Origin: VXYK01 sp965214565
GTDB lineage: Bacteria; Actinomycetota; Acidimicrobiia; Acidimicrobiales; Aldehydirespiratoraceae
NCBI GenBank assembly: GCA_965214565.1
Contig: OZ243951.1
Coordinates: 124,001 to 188,000, forward strand
Direction: 5' to 3'
DNA length: 64,000 nt
How positions within the stretch are numbered: position 1 is the stretch's first letter; each line of letters begins with the position of its first letter. A model generated the notes under the pieces. That model was not told where the DNA came from and did no database searches. It saw only the letters and a list, made by a program, of their open reading frames with translations. This document shows positions 1 through 7,704 of this stretch, piece by piece. The translations under genes and the position numbers were made by a program.

Positions 1-739
1 CGCCCGGCCGCAGCGTCACCAGATTCAACAGCAGCGCGACCAGCACAGCGGGATCCTGGCGATACCGACGGCCGAGATCGCTCACCGTCTGCCGTTCCGG
101 TGCGAACGGCGCTGAGGACGCCACAGCGCACGCAGCCGTCACAGACCCCACCAGATCAGCGGTCGCCTGCCTATCCTGCGCCAGCAGCCAATCCAGAAGA
201 CCGCCGATACCACTGGGCGTAGGCGCCGCGGTGAGCCTGGCCCTGACCGGATCGAGAGCATCAGTCGGGATCGTGGCAAGCAGCTCAAGCGTCTCAGACG
301 GTTCACGGAACCCGCACAGAGCACTGAACTCGCTGAGCGCGCAGATCAACTCCGGTTTGTGGCGACGGTCACGGAAACAGCGGTGAGCACCGTCCCGGTC
401 GATCCCCATCGACTCCTCACGCTCGTATCCCCTTCGAGCCTGCTCGGTCGACGGATGCGTCTGCAACGAGAGCGGGACGTCGGCAGCCAACACCTTCAAC
501 AGGAACGGAAGCGATCCGAAACGGTCTGCCACCAAGTCACCCAGCGCCGCTGAGGGATCGGCGGCGATGTGCTCGTCGAGGCCGATGCCCCACCCGCGCA
601 ACTCCGCCGCGCCGATGGGGTGCGCTCCGAACCACACCTCCGCAACAGGCTCACCGGTCGCACCCCGGCCCAGCAGGTCAGGTATCGCGGTCAGTGAACC
701 CCAGTCGTAGTTCTTCAGCACCCCGTCGATCAACACCAT
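1..739 (-). CDS. manA: Mannose-6-phosphate isomerase, type I (3' end beyond window)
   Basis: This gene runs off the left edge, so only the first 246 residues are visible. It would interconvert fructose-6-phosphate and mannose-6-phosphate in the cytosol, feeding the phosphomannomutase ManB two genes upstream. Family marks I can read are NYDWGS near residue 10, EVWFGAHP at 34-41, LPFLLKVL followed by SLQTHPS around 77-97, and HKPELICAL at 127-135. Gln93, His95 and Glu130 fit three of the zinc ligands of type I phosphomannose isomerases; the fourth lies beyond the edge. The ATG at 737-739 is preceded at good spacing by TAGGAG. The gap to the Trm112-like gene is 37 bp, same strand, so cotranscription is likely. 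Confidence 0.9.
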   Translation of the reverse strand, partial: MVLIDGVLKNYDWGSLTAIPDLLGRGATGEPVAEVWFGAHPIGAAELRGWGIGLDEHIAADPSAALGDLVADRFGSLPFLLKVLAADVPLSLQTHPSTEQARRGYEREESMGIDRDGAHRCFRDRRHKPELICALSEFSALCGFREPSETLELLATIPTDALDPVRARLTAAPTPSGIGGLLDWLLAQDRQATADLVGSVTAACAVASSAPFAPERQTVSDLGRRYRQDPAVLVALLLNLVTLRPG

Positions 740-776
740 CGTCGGCTCCTAGACTCGTCAGCCGATTGATAGCGCG

Positions 777-1016
777 TCAGTTCCGGGAAGTCTCGGCGAC
801 CCCGTCCGTCTCGGCCTTGGCGAGCAGGCGGAAATGCTCCTGTGAGTCAACATCGCTCGCTTCGTCGGGCAGCATCACCGGAATGTCACCCTCATGGATG
901 CGATAGAGCTTCTGGATGCGGGGGTTGTACAGCACTGATTCGTCGGCGAAATAAAGCAGCGGGCCGCGGTCGATGGGGCAAACCAGAATCTCAAGGAGGC
1001 GAATGTCGAGGGTCAT
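777..1016 (-). CDS. Trm112-like small protein (UPF0434/YcaR type)
   Basis: A 79-residue protein. The opening LEILVCPIDRGPLLY, the central RIQKLYRIHEGDIPVML and the following DEA are the hallmarks of the Trm112p-like (YcaR, UPF0434) family. In eukaryotes and archaea these proteins activate methyltransferases; the bacterial role is not settled. Only one Cys (in LVCP) is present, so the classical four-Cys zinc site is absent. It sits between manB and manA, a position this family commonly has in actinobacteria, and 42 bp separate it from manB. Confidence 0.85.
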   Translation of the reverse strand: MTLDIRLLEILVCPIDRGPLLYFADESVLYNPRIQKLYRIHEGDIPVMLPDEASDVDSQEHFRLLAKAETDGVAETSRN

Positions 1017-1058
1017 GTGTCCCAGTCAACCAGAAAAATCACCGTACGCAGACAACGG

Positions 1059-2402
1059 TCAGGCGAACAGAGCGAGGACTTCATCGACCCGAAAATCAAC
1101 GTCGGCGGAAGTAGCAGCTTCGAGGTTGAGACGAAGCAGCGGCTCAGTGTTCGAGGGACGCAGATTGAACCACCAGTCGCCGAGGTCGACGGTCAACCCG
1201 TCCATCCGATCCAACGAGGCCCCGGCGAAGGCGCTCGCCACCCCTTCGATCACCGCGGCGGTATCGTCCACCCTGGTGTTGATCTCACCGGAGGCGGCAT
1301 AGCGATCCAGCGTCGAGACGAGATCCGAGAGGCCTGCCGGATGATGCCCCAACGCTTCAAGCACCACGAGCGCGGCGATCAGGCCACTGTCAGCCCCGAA
1401 GTTGTCACGGAAGTAGTAGTGCCCCGAATGCTCACCACCGAAAGCCGCACCCGTCTCGAGCATCACCCGCTTGATGAACGAATGGCCGACCCGCGTCCGA
1501 ACAGGTTCTCCGCCGTTCTCGGCAATGACCTCGGGCACGGCCTTCGAGCAGATCAGATTGTGGACGATCTTCGCGCCCGGTTCACGCTCCAGGATGGAGC
1601 GGGCGACCATTGCGGTGGTCAACGACCCGGACACAGCCCTGGCGTTCTCATCGACGAGGAACACCCGGTCCGCGTCACCATCGAAAGCCAGACCGATGTC
1701 GGCACCGTCGCGCAGAACCCTCGACATCAAGTCTCTGCAGTTCTCGGGCTGGATCGGGTCAGCAGGGTGGTTCGGGAACGTGCCGTCGAGTTCGGGATAC
1801 ATGTGGTCGAGTTCAAATGGCAGCCCAGCGAACGCTGCAGGAACCACCAGACCGCCCATTCCGTTGGCCGTGTCGGCCACCACCCGCAGAGGTTTCAGGG
1901 CATCGAGGTCGACGAAGGAGTGCACATGGGACACGTATCCGGCAAGCAGGTCAAACTGGGTGAGTCGCCCTCGTGAGCCGACAGGATCGGGGCCCGCAAT
2001 CGCCATCTGCTTGATCTCGGACAGTCCCGAATCAGAGCCGATCGGCGCCGCGTGGGCTAGGCACATCTTGATTCCGTTGTAACCCGCCGGGTTGTGGGAA
2101 GCGGTGAAGACGGCCCCCGGGACTCCCAGACTGCCCGACCCGTAGTACAGCATGTCGGTGGCGCACAGCCCCACATCGACCACGTCCACCCCGTGCTCCA
2201 TCGCCCCCTGCGCGAAAGCAGCCGCCATCTCCTCACCGTCAGGCCGCATGTCGCGCCCCACGAGAATCGAGGTGTCGCCCCTGTCCCGGACGAACCGGGC
2301 GAACGCCCCGCCGATGGCACGGGACCCGTCAGTGTCGAACTGGTCCGGGACGGTACCGCGAATATCGTAAGCCTTGAAGATCGTGTCGAAGTCTGTGCTC
2401 AC
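1059..2402 (-). CDS. manB: Phosphomannomutase / phosphoglucomutase
   Basis: A 447-residue alpha-D-phosphohexomutase, the usual size. It converts mannose-6-phosphate to mannose-1-phosphate (and possibly the glucose pair) for GDP-mannose synthesis. All four family loops are visible: the phosphoserine loop TASHNP with Ser102, the magnesium loop DGDADRVF, the sugar-binding GEHSGHYYF, and the phosphate-binding RPSNTEPLLR. The start is GTG at 2400-2402. A TAGTTT hexamer lies 6 bases upstream (2409-2414) with no Shine-Dalgarno, so the mRNA may be leaderless. Its product is the substrate of the pyrophosphorylase at 28631-29635. Confidence 0.93.
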   Translation of the reverse strand: MSTDFDTIFKAYDIRGTVPDQFDTDGSRAIGGAFARFVRDRGDTSILVGRDMRPDGEEMAAAFAQGAMEHGVDVVDVGLCATDMLYYGSGSLGVPGAVFTASHNPAGYNGIKMCLAHAAPIGSDSGLSEIKQMAIAGPDPVGSRGRLTQFDLLAGYVSHVHSFVDLDALKPLRVVADTANGMGGLVVPAAFAGLPFELDHMYPELDGTFPNHPADPIQPENCRDLMSRVLRDGADIGLAFDGDADRVFLVDENARAVSGSLTTAMVARSILEREPGAKIVHNLICSKAVPEVIAENGGEPVRTRVGHSFIKRVMLETGAAFGGEHSGHYYFRDNFGADSGLIAALVVLEALGHHPAGLSDLVSTLDRYAASGEINTRVDDTAAVIEGVASAFAGASLDRMDGLTVDLGDWWFNLRPSNTEPLLRLNLEAATSADVDFRVDEVLALFA

Positions 2403-2408
2403 ACCACG

Positions 2409-2414
2409 AAACTA
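2409..2414 (-). promoter_or_regulatory. Candidate -10 box of a leaderless manB promoter
   Basis: On the minus strand TAGTTT fits the TANNNT consensus of actinobacterial -10 boxes and ends 6 bases before the GTG of manB, which puts the expected transcription start at or next to the start codon. No convincing -35 box is seen. Confidence 0.4.
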
Positions 2415-2472
2415 AACCGCGAAATCCCTTTTGAGACATTCAACTGCGGGCCGACCAACAGATTGCTGTTAG

Positions 2473-3324
2473 TCAGTACTTATCAGGAACGAACGTCTGA
2501 TCCGAGATCGGCGGACGCACATAACCCACGGCCGACTGTTTCTCGGGCAGTTCAACTTCCTCCCACGGGACCGGTTCGTAGGGGATCTGCGAAAGGAGGT
2601 GAGAGATGCAGTTCAGTCTGGCCCTCTTCTTGGAGTCGGCATTGACCACATACCAGGGGGCCTGCTTGATATCGGTGTGGGCGAACAGCGTGTCCTTGGC
2701 CTTCGAGAAGTCCACCCAGCGCTCTCGGCTCTGCAGATCAACCGGTGACAGCTTCCAGCGCCTCAACGGATCGGAGATGCGACTCTGGAAGCGGGCCTCC
2801 TGCTCTGCGTCGCTCACCGAGAACCAGTACTTGATCAAGATGATCCCCGAACGGACCAGCATCCGCTCGAACTCGGGGCAGGACCGCAGAAACTCGCGGT
2901 ACTCCTCATCAGTACAGAAACCCATCACAGGCTCGACCAGACCGCGGTTGTACCAACTGCGGTCGAACAGCACCATCTCCCCCGCCGCCGGCAATTCGGC
3001 CACATAACGCTGGAACCACCACTGCGACTTCTCCCGGTCGCTCGGCGTGCCGAGCGCCACAACCCGCACGACCCGGGGGTTGAGCCGTTCAGTTATCCGC
3101 TTGATCGCTCCGCCCTTGCCAGCGGCGTCACGCCCCTCGAAGACGACAACCACCTTGAGACCCTTGTGGCGGATCCACCGCTGCAATAGCACCAGTTCCT
3201 CCTGTAGGAGGGCCAACTCGCGGTTGTAGACCTTCGTCTTGATCTTCTGAGCCTGCGCGTAAACGTGGGGGGCGGGTTCCGATTCGAGGGACTCCATCTC
3301 TATGGGGGTCCGCTGCTCGTCCAT
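2473..3324 (-). CDS. ppk2: Polyphosphate kinase 2 (PPK2 family)
   Basis: A single-domain PPK2 of about 283 residues, the usual length. PPK2 enzymes move phosphate between polyphosphate and nucleotides (ADP/GDP or, in other classes, AMP); the class cannot be fixed from motifs alone. Walker A is GRDAAGKGG and Walker B is VLFDRSWYNR, with the lid-region Arg residues after it. KSQWWFQRY between them is also typical. I prefer the ATG at 3322-3324: a TANNNT box (TAGTGT, 3333-3338) lies 8 bases upstream. A GTG at 3336 would add four residues but overlaps that box. The gene is 70 bp upstream of manB on the same strand. Confidence 0.9.
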   Translation of the reverse strand: MDEQRTPIEMESLESEPAPHVYAQAQKIKTKVYNRELALLQEELVLLQRWIRHKGLKVVVVFEGRDAAGKGGAIKRITERLNPRVVRVVALGTPSDREKSQWWFQRYVAELPAAGEMVLFDRSWYNRGLVEPVMGFCTDEEYREFLRSCPEFERMLVRSGIILIKYWFSVSDAEQEARFQSRISDPLRRWKLSPVDLQSRERWVDFSKAKDTLFAHTDIKQAPWYVVNADSKKRARLNCISHLLSQIPYEPVPWEEVELPEKQSAVGYVRPPISDQTFVPDKY

Positions 3325-3433
3325 GCCGCACGACACTAGCCGAGTCCAGGAGCGCAGTCTCGGGTGAAGACGGATGCGATCGAGTCGCCAGCGAAGACCT
3401 TGTCCGAAAAACTCACCGGCCGGAGTCGAGAGG

Positions 3434-6400
3434 TCAACTAGGGGTCATTTGCTGGGACGATTCTACGGTCTCCGGGTACTGCCCGAGTCTGCTGAGACGA
3501 CTGATCATCGCGATGTCACGCACAACCCTGAACCCGTCTGTCAATGCCCGAACAGTCGAGGAGTCGCTGTTGACGACGCGCACCGGAACCTCAGCGACCG
3601 CAAATCCACAGCGTTCTGCCAGATGAAGCAGTTCGATGTCGAAAGCGAAACCATCGATCCGTCCCGCCGCCATCAGAGTCTTGGCCACATCGGCGCGAAA
3701 CGCCTTGCAACCGCACTGGGTGTCCCGATAGCGGCCTGCCAAGACAGCGCGGGCGAACAGGTTCACCGCCCGGCTGCCCATCCGCCGCAGACCCGACACG
3801 CTGCGATCAGCCACCGAGAGCTCCGCGTCCCGATTGCCGATCACCACCTCACAGCCAGCCTCCACCGCGGCGAGCAGTCCCAACAACTGATCCGGCGAGT
3901 AGGCCAGATCCGCGTCGGTGAACGCCACAGTCCGTCCTCTGCTCGCCAGCACGCCAGCGCGGACCGCAGCGCCCTTCCCCTGGTTGGCAGGCAGTTCGAT
4001 CACCAGGTCGGCTCCCGCCTCGGTTGCCTGTCGGGCAGTGTCGTCAGGTGATCCGTCATCGACGACCACTATCTCCAGATCGCCGGCAGCGTCCAGAGAA
4101 TCCAGTTCGGAGCGGATCTCGGAGATCGTCGATCCGATCCGCCGCGCTTCGCAATACGCCGGCACGACCACCGACAGACGCAATTCATCGGTCGGGTCGG
4201 CCTCGCCAGCTGAACCCTGTGCCGATTCAACCAGTGCCGAATCAGTGGAGCCAGAATCAGTGGGATCCTCGGTGTTGAGTGCATCATCGGGCGCTGCAGA
4301 ACGCGAAGGCATCGCCGCGGCCGGCGCAGTCGGGCCATCATCGTGGTGATCCCGTTTGCGACGAGTCATCGCGACGGCCAGCACGAGTCCGAGCAGGGTC
4401 GCCAACAGACCGACCCACTGCACCGTGGAGCGGGTGTAGCTAAGACTCACCGAGGTCTCGGTCGGCACGACCACCATCAGATTGGGGGCCACTCGGAACG
4501 GCCCCTGCGCGCCGGACGCGGACCAGTTGGGAAAATAGCTGGCCCTCACCAGCACCGGGGCTCCAACCCGGTCCACGCTGAAACTGATCGAGTCGTTGTC
4601 AACAACAAGATCGAAGACCTCCGCAGACTCGGTCGGCACCCGCTCGATCCAGCCCGGCAGAGCATCCGCCAAGGCGCGCATCTCCCACACCCGATCGCCG
4701 CTGCGGACCGCGGCAGCAAAATCGGTGTCCTGCAAGGCCAGATCGTCAAGGGACATGCGCGGCCAGCCGGCAGGTCCGTCCGCCGCGATCAGCGGGATCT
4801 CCTCGGGGGCCTCCCAGGCAGCGACCGTGGGAACCAACCACTCCTCCCCGCCCGCTGACAGACCCTCAATCACCACAGGCAACTGCTCAACACCCACTGC
4901 AAGCTGTTGATCCTTCACCAGAAAGACCACCCACGGCCCGCTCGCCGCAATCTCCTCCAACGCTTCAAGCTCGCGCGCCTGGGCAATCGCCGACTCGGAC
5001 ACGGCCAGGTAGTAGCGCACACCGAGGGTCTCAAGCCCGCCGAAGCCCTTCTCCACGTCGAGTCCCGAATACGGAAGGTCACGCTGGGCACGAGAGGGAC
5101 TCGCCGACAGTTCCGACTGCAGCAGGAAGTGGTAGGGGGTCGTGGCCGACGCCTCGAAATAGAGTCCCTCCATCGAGCCGATACAGCCGTCGGTCCAGTG
5201 AGGCAGCAACATCGGTGCCATGGTCGTGCCGTACGTCCCGAGACGCTCACTGTCGAACTCCCAGAGCGACCGCCCACAACCGAACTCCTCTCCAACCTCC
5301 GCCATCGTCGCCACCAACTCGTTGTACTCCACAGTCCCCGATTTCTGCTCATACCCCGTGAAGTTGTATCTCACCCACCCAGGACCCTGGTTGAACTCAG
5401 CCGTGGCAAGACCGTTCCAACCCCGGATCGACTCGATACCAAAGAAACTCGAGAAGCCGTAGACGGTGGTGACTCCACCGGCCGCGTCGGTCCTCTGAAA
5501 GGTCGTGGCGAACGGAACGGACCGGAGCGGAAAGGCCAGGGCGGCCAGGATAACCAGAGTGAACAGACCCGCAGGAACCGCCGCCCAGAGCGCAGGGACG
5601 CGCGCGCCCGAGCCGCCGGGGTCCAGAGGCACCGGTCTAAGCATTCGGATCGCGCCGCGGCTGATCTCGGCCACAGCGATACCGGACAACAGGTACACCG
5701 ACAGGTAGTAGAACGGCAGGATCCGCACGTTCCAGAGCCGGCTCTCCGGGAGCAGCACAAAAGCAACCGCGAAGACCGCCGCAACGATCCCCAGGGCGAT
5801 ACCGATCCTGACCCGGCGAAGCGCGCACACCAACGCGCCGACGACCCCGAGAACCACGAACACCTGCAACGGCAGGTCGTTGATCAGAAAGCTCTGGTTG
5901 CCGAGATCATCTCCCCGATGCCAGAGCGCCGCAGCGAAACGACGCTCCTTCCCCCAACCCATGTCGTTGAGATAGGCAACGTTCCACGCGAACGGCAGCA
6001 CCCAGAACGCCGACAGCAACGCCGCGACAGGACCGACAACCGCAACCCAATAGACCTCGCGTCGTCCCACCCGAATGACCAGCAGAGCGAACAACGCCAC
6101 GAGCGCGAAGAATGCCGCGAACAGATGCAGCAGGCCCGTCAGAGCCAACAGCACCGCAGCCACGACTCGGTCTGAACCGCTCGCCAACCCCCGGGCTGCG
6201 AAACCGAGGAACAGCAGAGCAACCGACAACCCCAGGCTGTAGGCGAACTCCCCTGCCATCGTCGACATCAGGTTCCCGCCGTAGATGTTGAACGAACGGT
6301 CGAAAATGAACGGCAGGGTCATCAGCGCCATCAGCGCGGGCCCCGGGAATGCCAGACCGCTCAGACGGCCCGCAACGAATGCTGACAACGGCAGGACGAC

Positions 6401-7174
6401 GATCCCCGCAATCACGACGAGTTTCATCGCGACCCCGTAGGGAATCGGGACTATCAGGACCGTCGACGCCACCACCGCGGCGGTTACCGCTGCCCGCCAC
6501 TGCCTGGCCGCAGCGGCTGCGGACCACACCAGCGCGCCGACCGCCGCCGGGGCCACCACCGCAGCGATCGCCAGATCAACGGAAGTGTCGTTGAAGGTGA
6601 AAGGTTCCAGAGGCGACCAGCCCAACCAGTCCGTGATGAAGACGCGGCCGTCGGCGACCGCCCCGAACAGCGCGCTGCCGGCACCGAATCCAACCGCGAC
6701 AATCAACCTTGAACTGTGCTCGGCCCAGAACCTGCCGGCGACGACGAACACAGCAACCGCGACCCCGAACGCCGAGAGCAGATCAACCGGGACCTCCAGC
6801 CCGACGTTGACCATCACTATCAGCAACGAGGGAACGACCATGTAGAACGTGAAGGCCGGGAAACCCGCGTACCAGTCTGGCGACCAGCCCGTCAGTCGAA
6901 AGTTCGGCAGCAGCTCATCACGCAGGTATGCCGGCGACCACACATGGGCGCCCAGGTCCCCGCCGGTCGGGGTCGTGTCGGTGAACCACAACCACGGTGA
7001 CAGATTCCAAACAACGAACAGAGTGACGCCGCCCACGATCACCGCAGTGAACACTGCCTGCATATCGTGAGACCGGTCGGTGATCAACCGCCGCCAACCC
7101 GGGATCTGGATCAGCGCACGTCCAACCTCAGACAGCCGCGCGAGCGGAGTGGGACTGTCGGGGGGTGGACTCAT
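3434..7174 (-). CDS. Membrane protein fused to a C-terminal GT2 (dolichyl-phosphate-mannose-synthase-like) domain
   Basis: A 1246-residue fusion. Residues about 40-620 contain many hydrophobic segments, like large actinobacterial membrane proteins of the GT-C/YfhO type. Residues about 620-920 look extracytoplasmic and end in one more membrane helix followed by RRKRD. A low-complexity Ser/Thr/Asp/Pro linker leads to a GT2 domain at about 998-1230, with VVVPAYCE, VVVDDGSPDD, NQGKGAA, the DxD motif in FTDADLAY, and the QCGCKAFR segment typical of polyprenyl-phosphate mannose/glucose synthases. The inferred role is to make a polyprenyl-phosphate sugar and use or move it across the membrane in the same polypeptide. 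The exact family of the membrane half is not identified. The start ATG is 7172-7174; the nearest AGGAGG is 17 bases away and better placed for a short upstream ORF. Confidence 0.8.
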   Translation of the reverse strand: MSPPPDSPTPLARLSEVGRALIQIPGWRRLITDRSHDMQAVFTAVIVGGVTLFVVWNLSPWLWFTDTTPTGGDLGAHVWSPAYLRDELLPNFRLTGWSPDWYAGFPAFTFYMVVPSLLIVMVNVGLEVPVDLLSAFGVAVAVFVVAGRFWAEHSSRLIVAVGFGAGSALFGAVADGRVFITDWLGWSPLEPFTFNDTSVDLAIAAVVAPAAVGALVWSAAAAARQWRAAVTAAVVASTVLIVPIPYGVAMKLVVIAGIVVLPLSAFVAGRLSGLAFPGPALMALMTLPFIFDRSFNIYGGNLMSTMAGEFAYSLGLSVALLFLGFAARGLASGSDRVVAAVLLALTGLLHLFAAFFALVALFALLVIRVGRREVYWVAVVGPVAALLSAFWVLPFAWNVAYLNDMGWGKERRFAAALWHRGDDLGNQSFLINDLPLQVFVVLGVVGALVCALRRVRIGIALGIVAAVFAVAFVLLPESRLWNVRILPFYYLSVYLLSGIAVAEISRGAIRMLRPVPLDPGGSGARVPALWAAVPAGLFTLVILAALAFPLRSVPFATTFQRTDAAGGVTTVYGFSSFFGIESIRGWNGLATAEFNQGPGWVRYNFTGYEQKSGTVEYNELVATMAEVGEEFGCGRSLWEFDSERLGTYGTTMAPMLLPHWTDGCIGSMEGLYFEASATTPYHFLLQSELSASPSRAQRDLPYSGLDVEKGFGGLETLGVRYYLAVSESAIAQARELEALEEIAASGPWVVFLVKDQQLAVGVEQLPVVIEGLSAGGEEWLVPTVAAWEAPEEIPLIAADGPAGWPRMSLDDLALQDTDFAAAVRSGDRVWEMRALADALPGWIERVPTESAEVFDLVVDNDSISFSVDRVGAPVLVRASYFPNWSASGAQGPFRVAPNLMVVVPTETSVSLSYTRSTVQWVGLLATLLGLVLAVAMTRRKRDHHDDGPTAPAAAMPSRSAAPDDALNTEDPTDSGSTDSALVESAQGSAGEADPTDELRLSVVVPAYCEARRIGSTISEIRSELDSLDAAGDLEIVVVDDGSPDDTARQATEAGADLVIELPANQGKGAAVRAGVLASRGRTVAFTDADLAYSPDQLLGLLAAVEAGCEVVIGNRDAELSVADRSVSGLRRMGSRAVNLFARAVLAGRYRDTQCGCKAFRADVAKTLMAAGRIDGFAFDIELLHLAERCGFAVAEVPVRVVNSDSSTVRALTDGFRVVRDIAMISRLSRLGQYPETVESSQQMTPS

Positions 7175-7184
7175 GGCGCTTCAT
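7128..7184 (-). CDS. Possible 18-residue leader peptide overlapping the fusion gene start
   Basis: AGGAGG (7192-7197, minus strand) is 7 bases from an ATG at 7182-7184 that opens an 18-codon frame, MKRHESTPRQSHSARAAV, ending inside the N-terminal part of the fusion gene in another frame. The ribosome site fits this small ORF better than the ATG of the large gene. It could couple translation of the two, or it may be chance left over from the decayed EF-G sequence upstream, which is open in the same frame. Confidence 0.25.
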   Translation of the reverse strand: MKRHESTPRQSHSARAAV

Positions 7185-7226
7185 TGTGCCACCTCCTTCG
7201 CGCCGCCGTACCTTCCCAGCGCCGTG

Positions 7227-7370
7227 CCTGAAATAGGCGAGCTTGCCGACATGGGGGTCGGTGGCAATCTTGAAGGTCAGGGCGGCCAAAGGCTCGGAGT
7301 CGTCAACGGCGCGGGTCGTCTCAGCGCCGGAACGGGGATCGGCGCCGGTCACCGCAGGAACGTCGCTTGG
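7227..7370 (-). pseudogene. Decayed fragment of an elongation factor G gene
   Basis: Read on the minus strand, this stretch gives DVPAVTGADPRSGAE, then DDSEPLAALTFKIA and TDPHVGKLAYFR. That is the junction between the G domain and domain II of elongation factor G, where the family reads LDVPAV.G and EPF.ALAFKI.TDP.VGKL.FFR. Upstream the reading frame loses the expected YLPSPL segment (LPSPL-DVP is reduced to PS-DVP) and soon meets a stop. Downstream, similarity ends right after YFR. No start, GTP-binding motifs or later domains are present, so this is a roughly 48-codon remnant and not a gene. Confidence 0.75.
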
Positions 7371-7646
7371 TCGACTCCCTCGACCGCCAACAAGCCGCGA
7401 CCGGGCGACAAGGCCCGGTCATACTCCATCGTACGCGGGCGGCGAGCCGACCGGGCGCGTTGCGCCGGACTTCACGCCACAGGCCCGGTCTCGTGGAGGT
7501 GGTTGCGACATCGGCGGCGGGTACCGCTACGCTTCAGTGCAGGCAGAGTTCCCTGGCTAGCGGAATGCCCCGTTAGTGCGTCTTCATAGGAAGTCTGAGC
7601 TACCTACTGCCAATCGCCCTACAAGAGCAGCAAACCATGGACCCCT

Positions 7647-7675
7647 GAAGCGGGCGCCGTAGCGCGGGCCGCTTC
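7647..7675 (+). promoter_or_regulatory. Stem-loop in the 5' leader of the giant secreted protein gene
   Basis: GAAGCGG (7647-7653) pairs with CCGCTTC (7669-7675), and inside it GCGC (7654-7657) pairs with GCGC (7662-7665) around a CGTA loop, leaving a GGG bulge. It lies 29 bases before the ATG at 7705 and just upstream of the Shine-Dalgarno (TAGGAGGG). It could stabilise the mRNA or control translation. No known riboswitch family was recognised. Confidence 0.45.
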
Positions 7676-7704
7676 GCTGGCATCAGGTTAGGAGGGAACC
7701 CACA

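Larger units (their letters stand above)
7175..7704. other. 530-bp gene-poor gap between divergent large genes
   Basis: This is the only stretch over 300 bp without an intact gene. It holds the ribosome site and mini-ORF before the fusion gene, a decayed EF-G fragment (7227-7370), nothing I recognise from about 7371 to 7640, then a strong hairpin (7647-7675) and the Shine-Dalgarno of the giant gene. I looked for riboswitch cores and tRNA-like folds and recognised none. Confidence 0.7.

Noticed and set aside
1017..1976. 319-residue plus-strand ORF
   Set aside because: It lies wholly opposite manB and part of the Trm112-like gene and shows no family motifs; it is a high-GC antisense frame.
4907..6175. 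422-residue plus-strand ORF
   Set aside because: Antisense to the GT2 fusion; composition is Arg/Gln/His-rich with no recognisable domain.
7493..7540. Promoter with TTGCGA and TACGCT for the giant gene
   Set aside because: The spacing is 19 bases, too long to claim, and no other support is seen.
7560..7704. c-di-GMP or c-di-AMP riboswitch upstream of the giant gene
   Set aside because: A short AAACC match was noted, but the conserved cores of those riboswitches are missing; only a simple hairpin remains.
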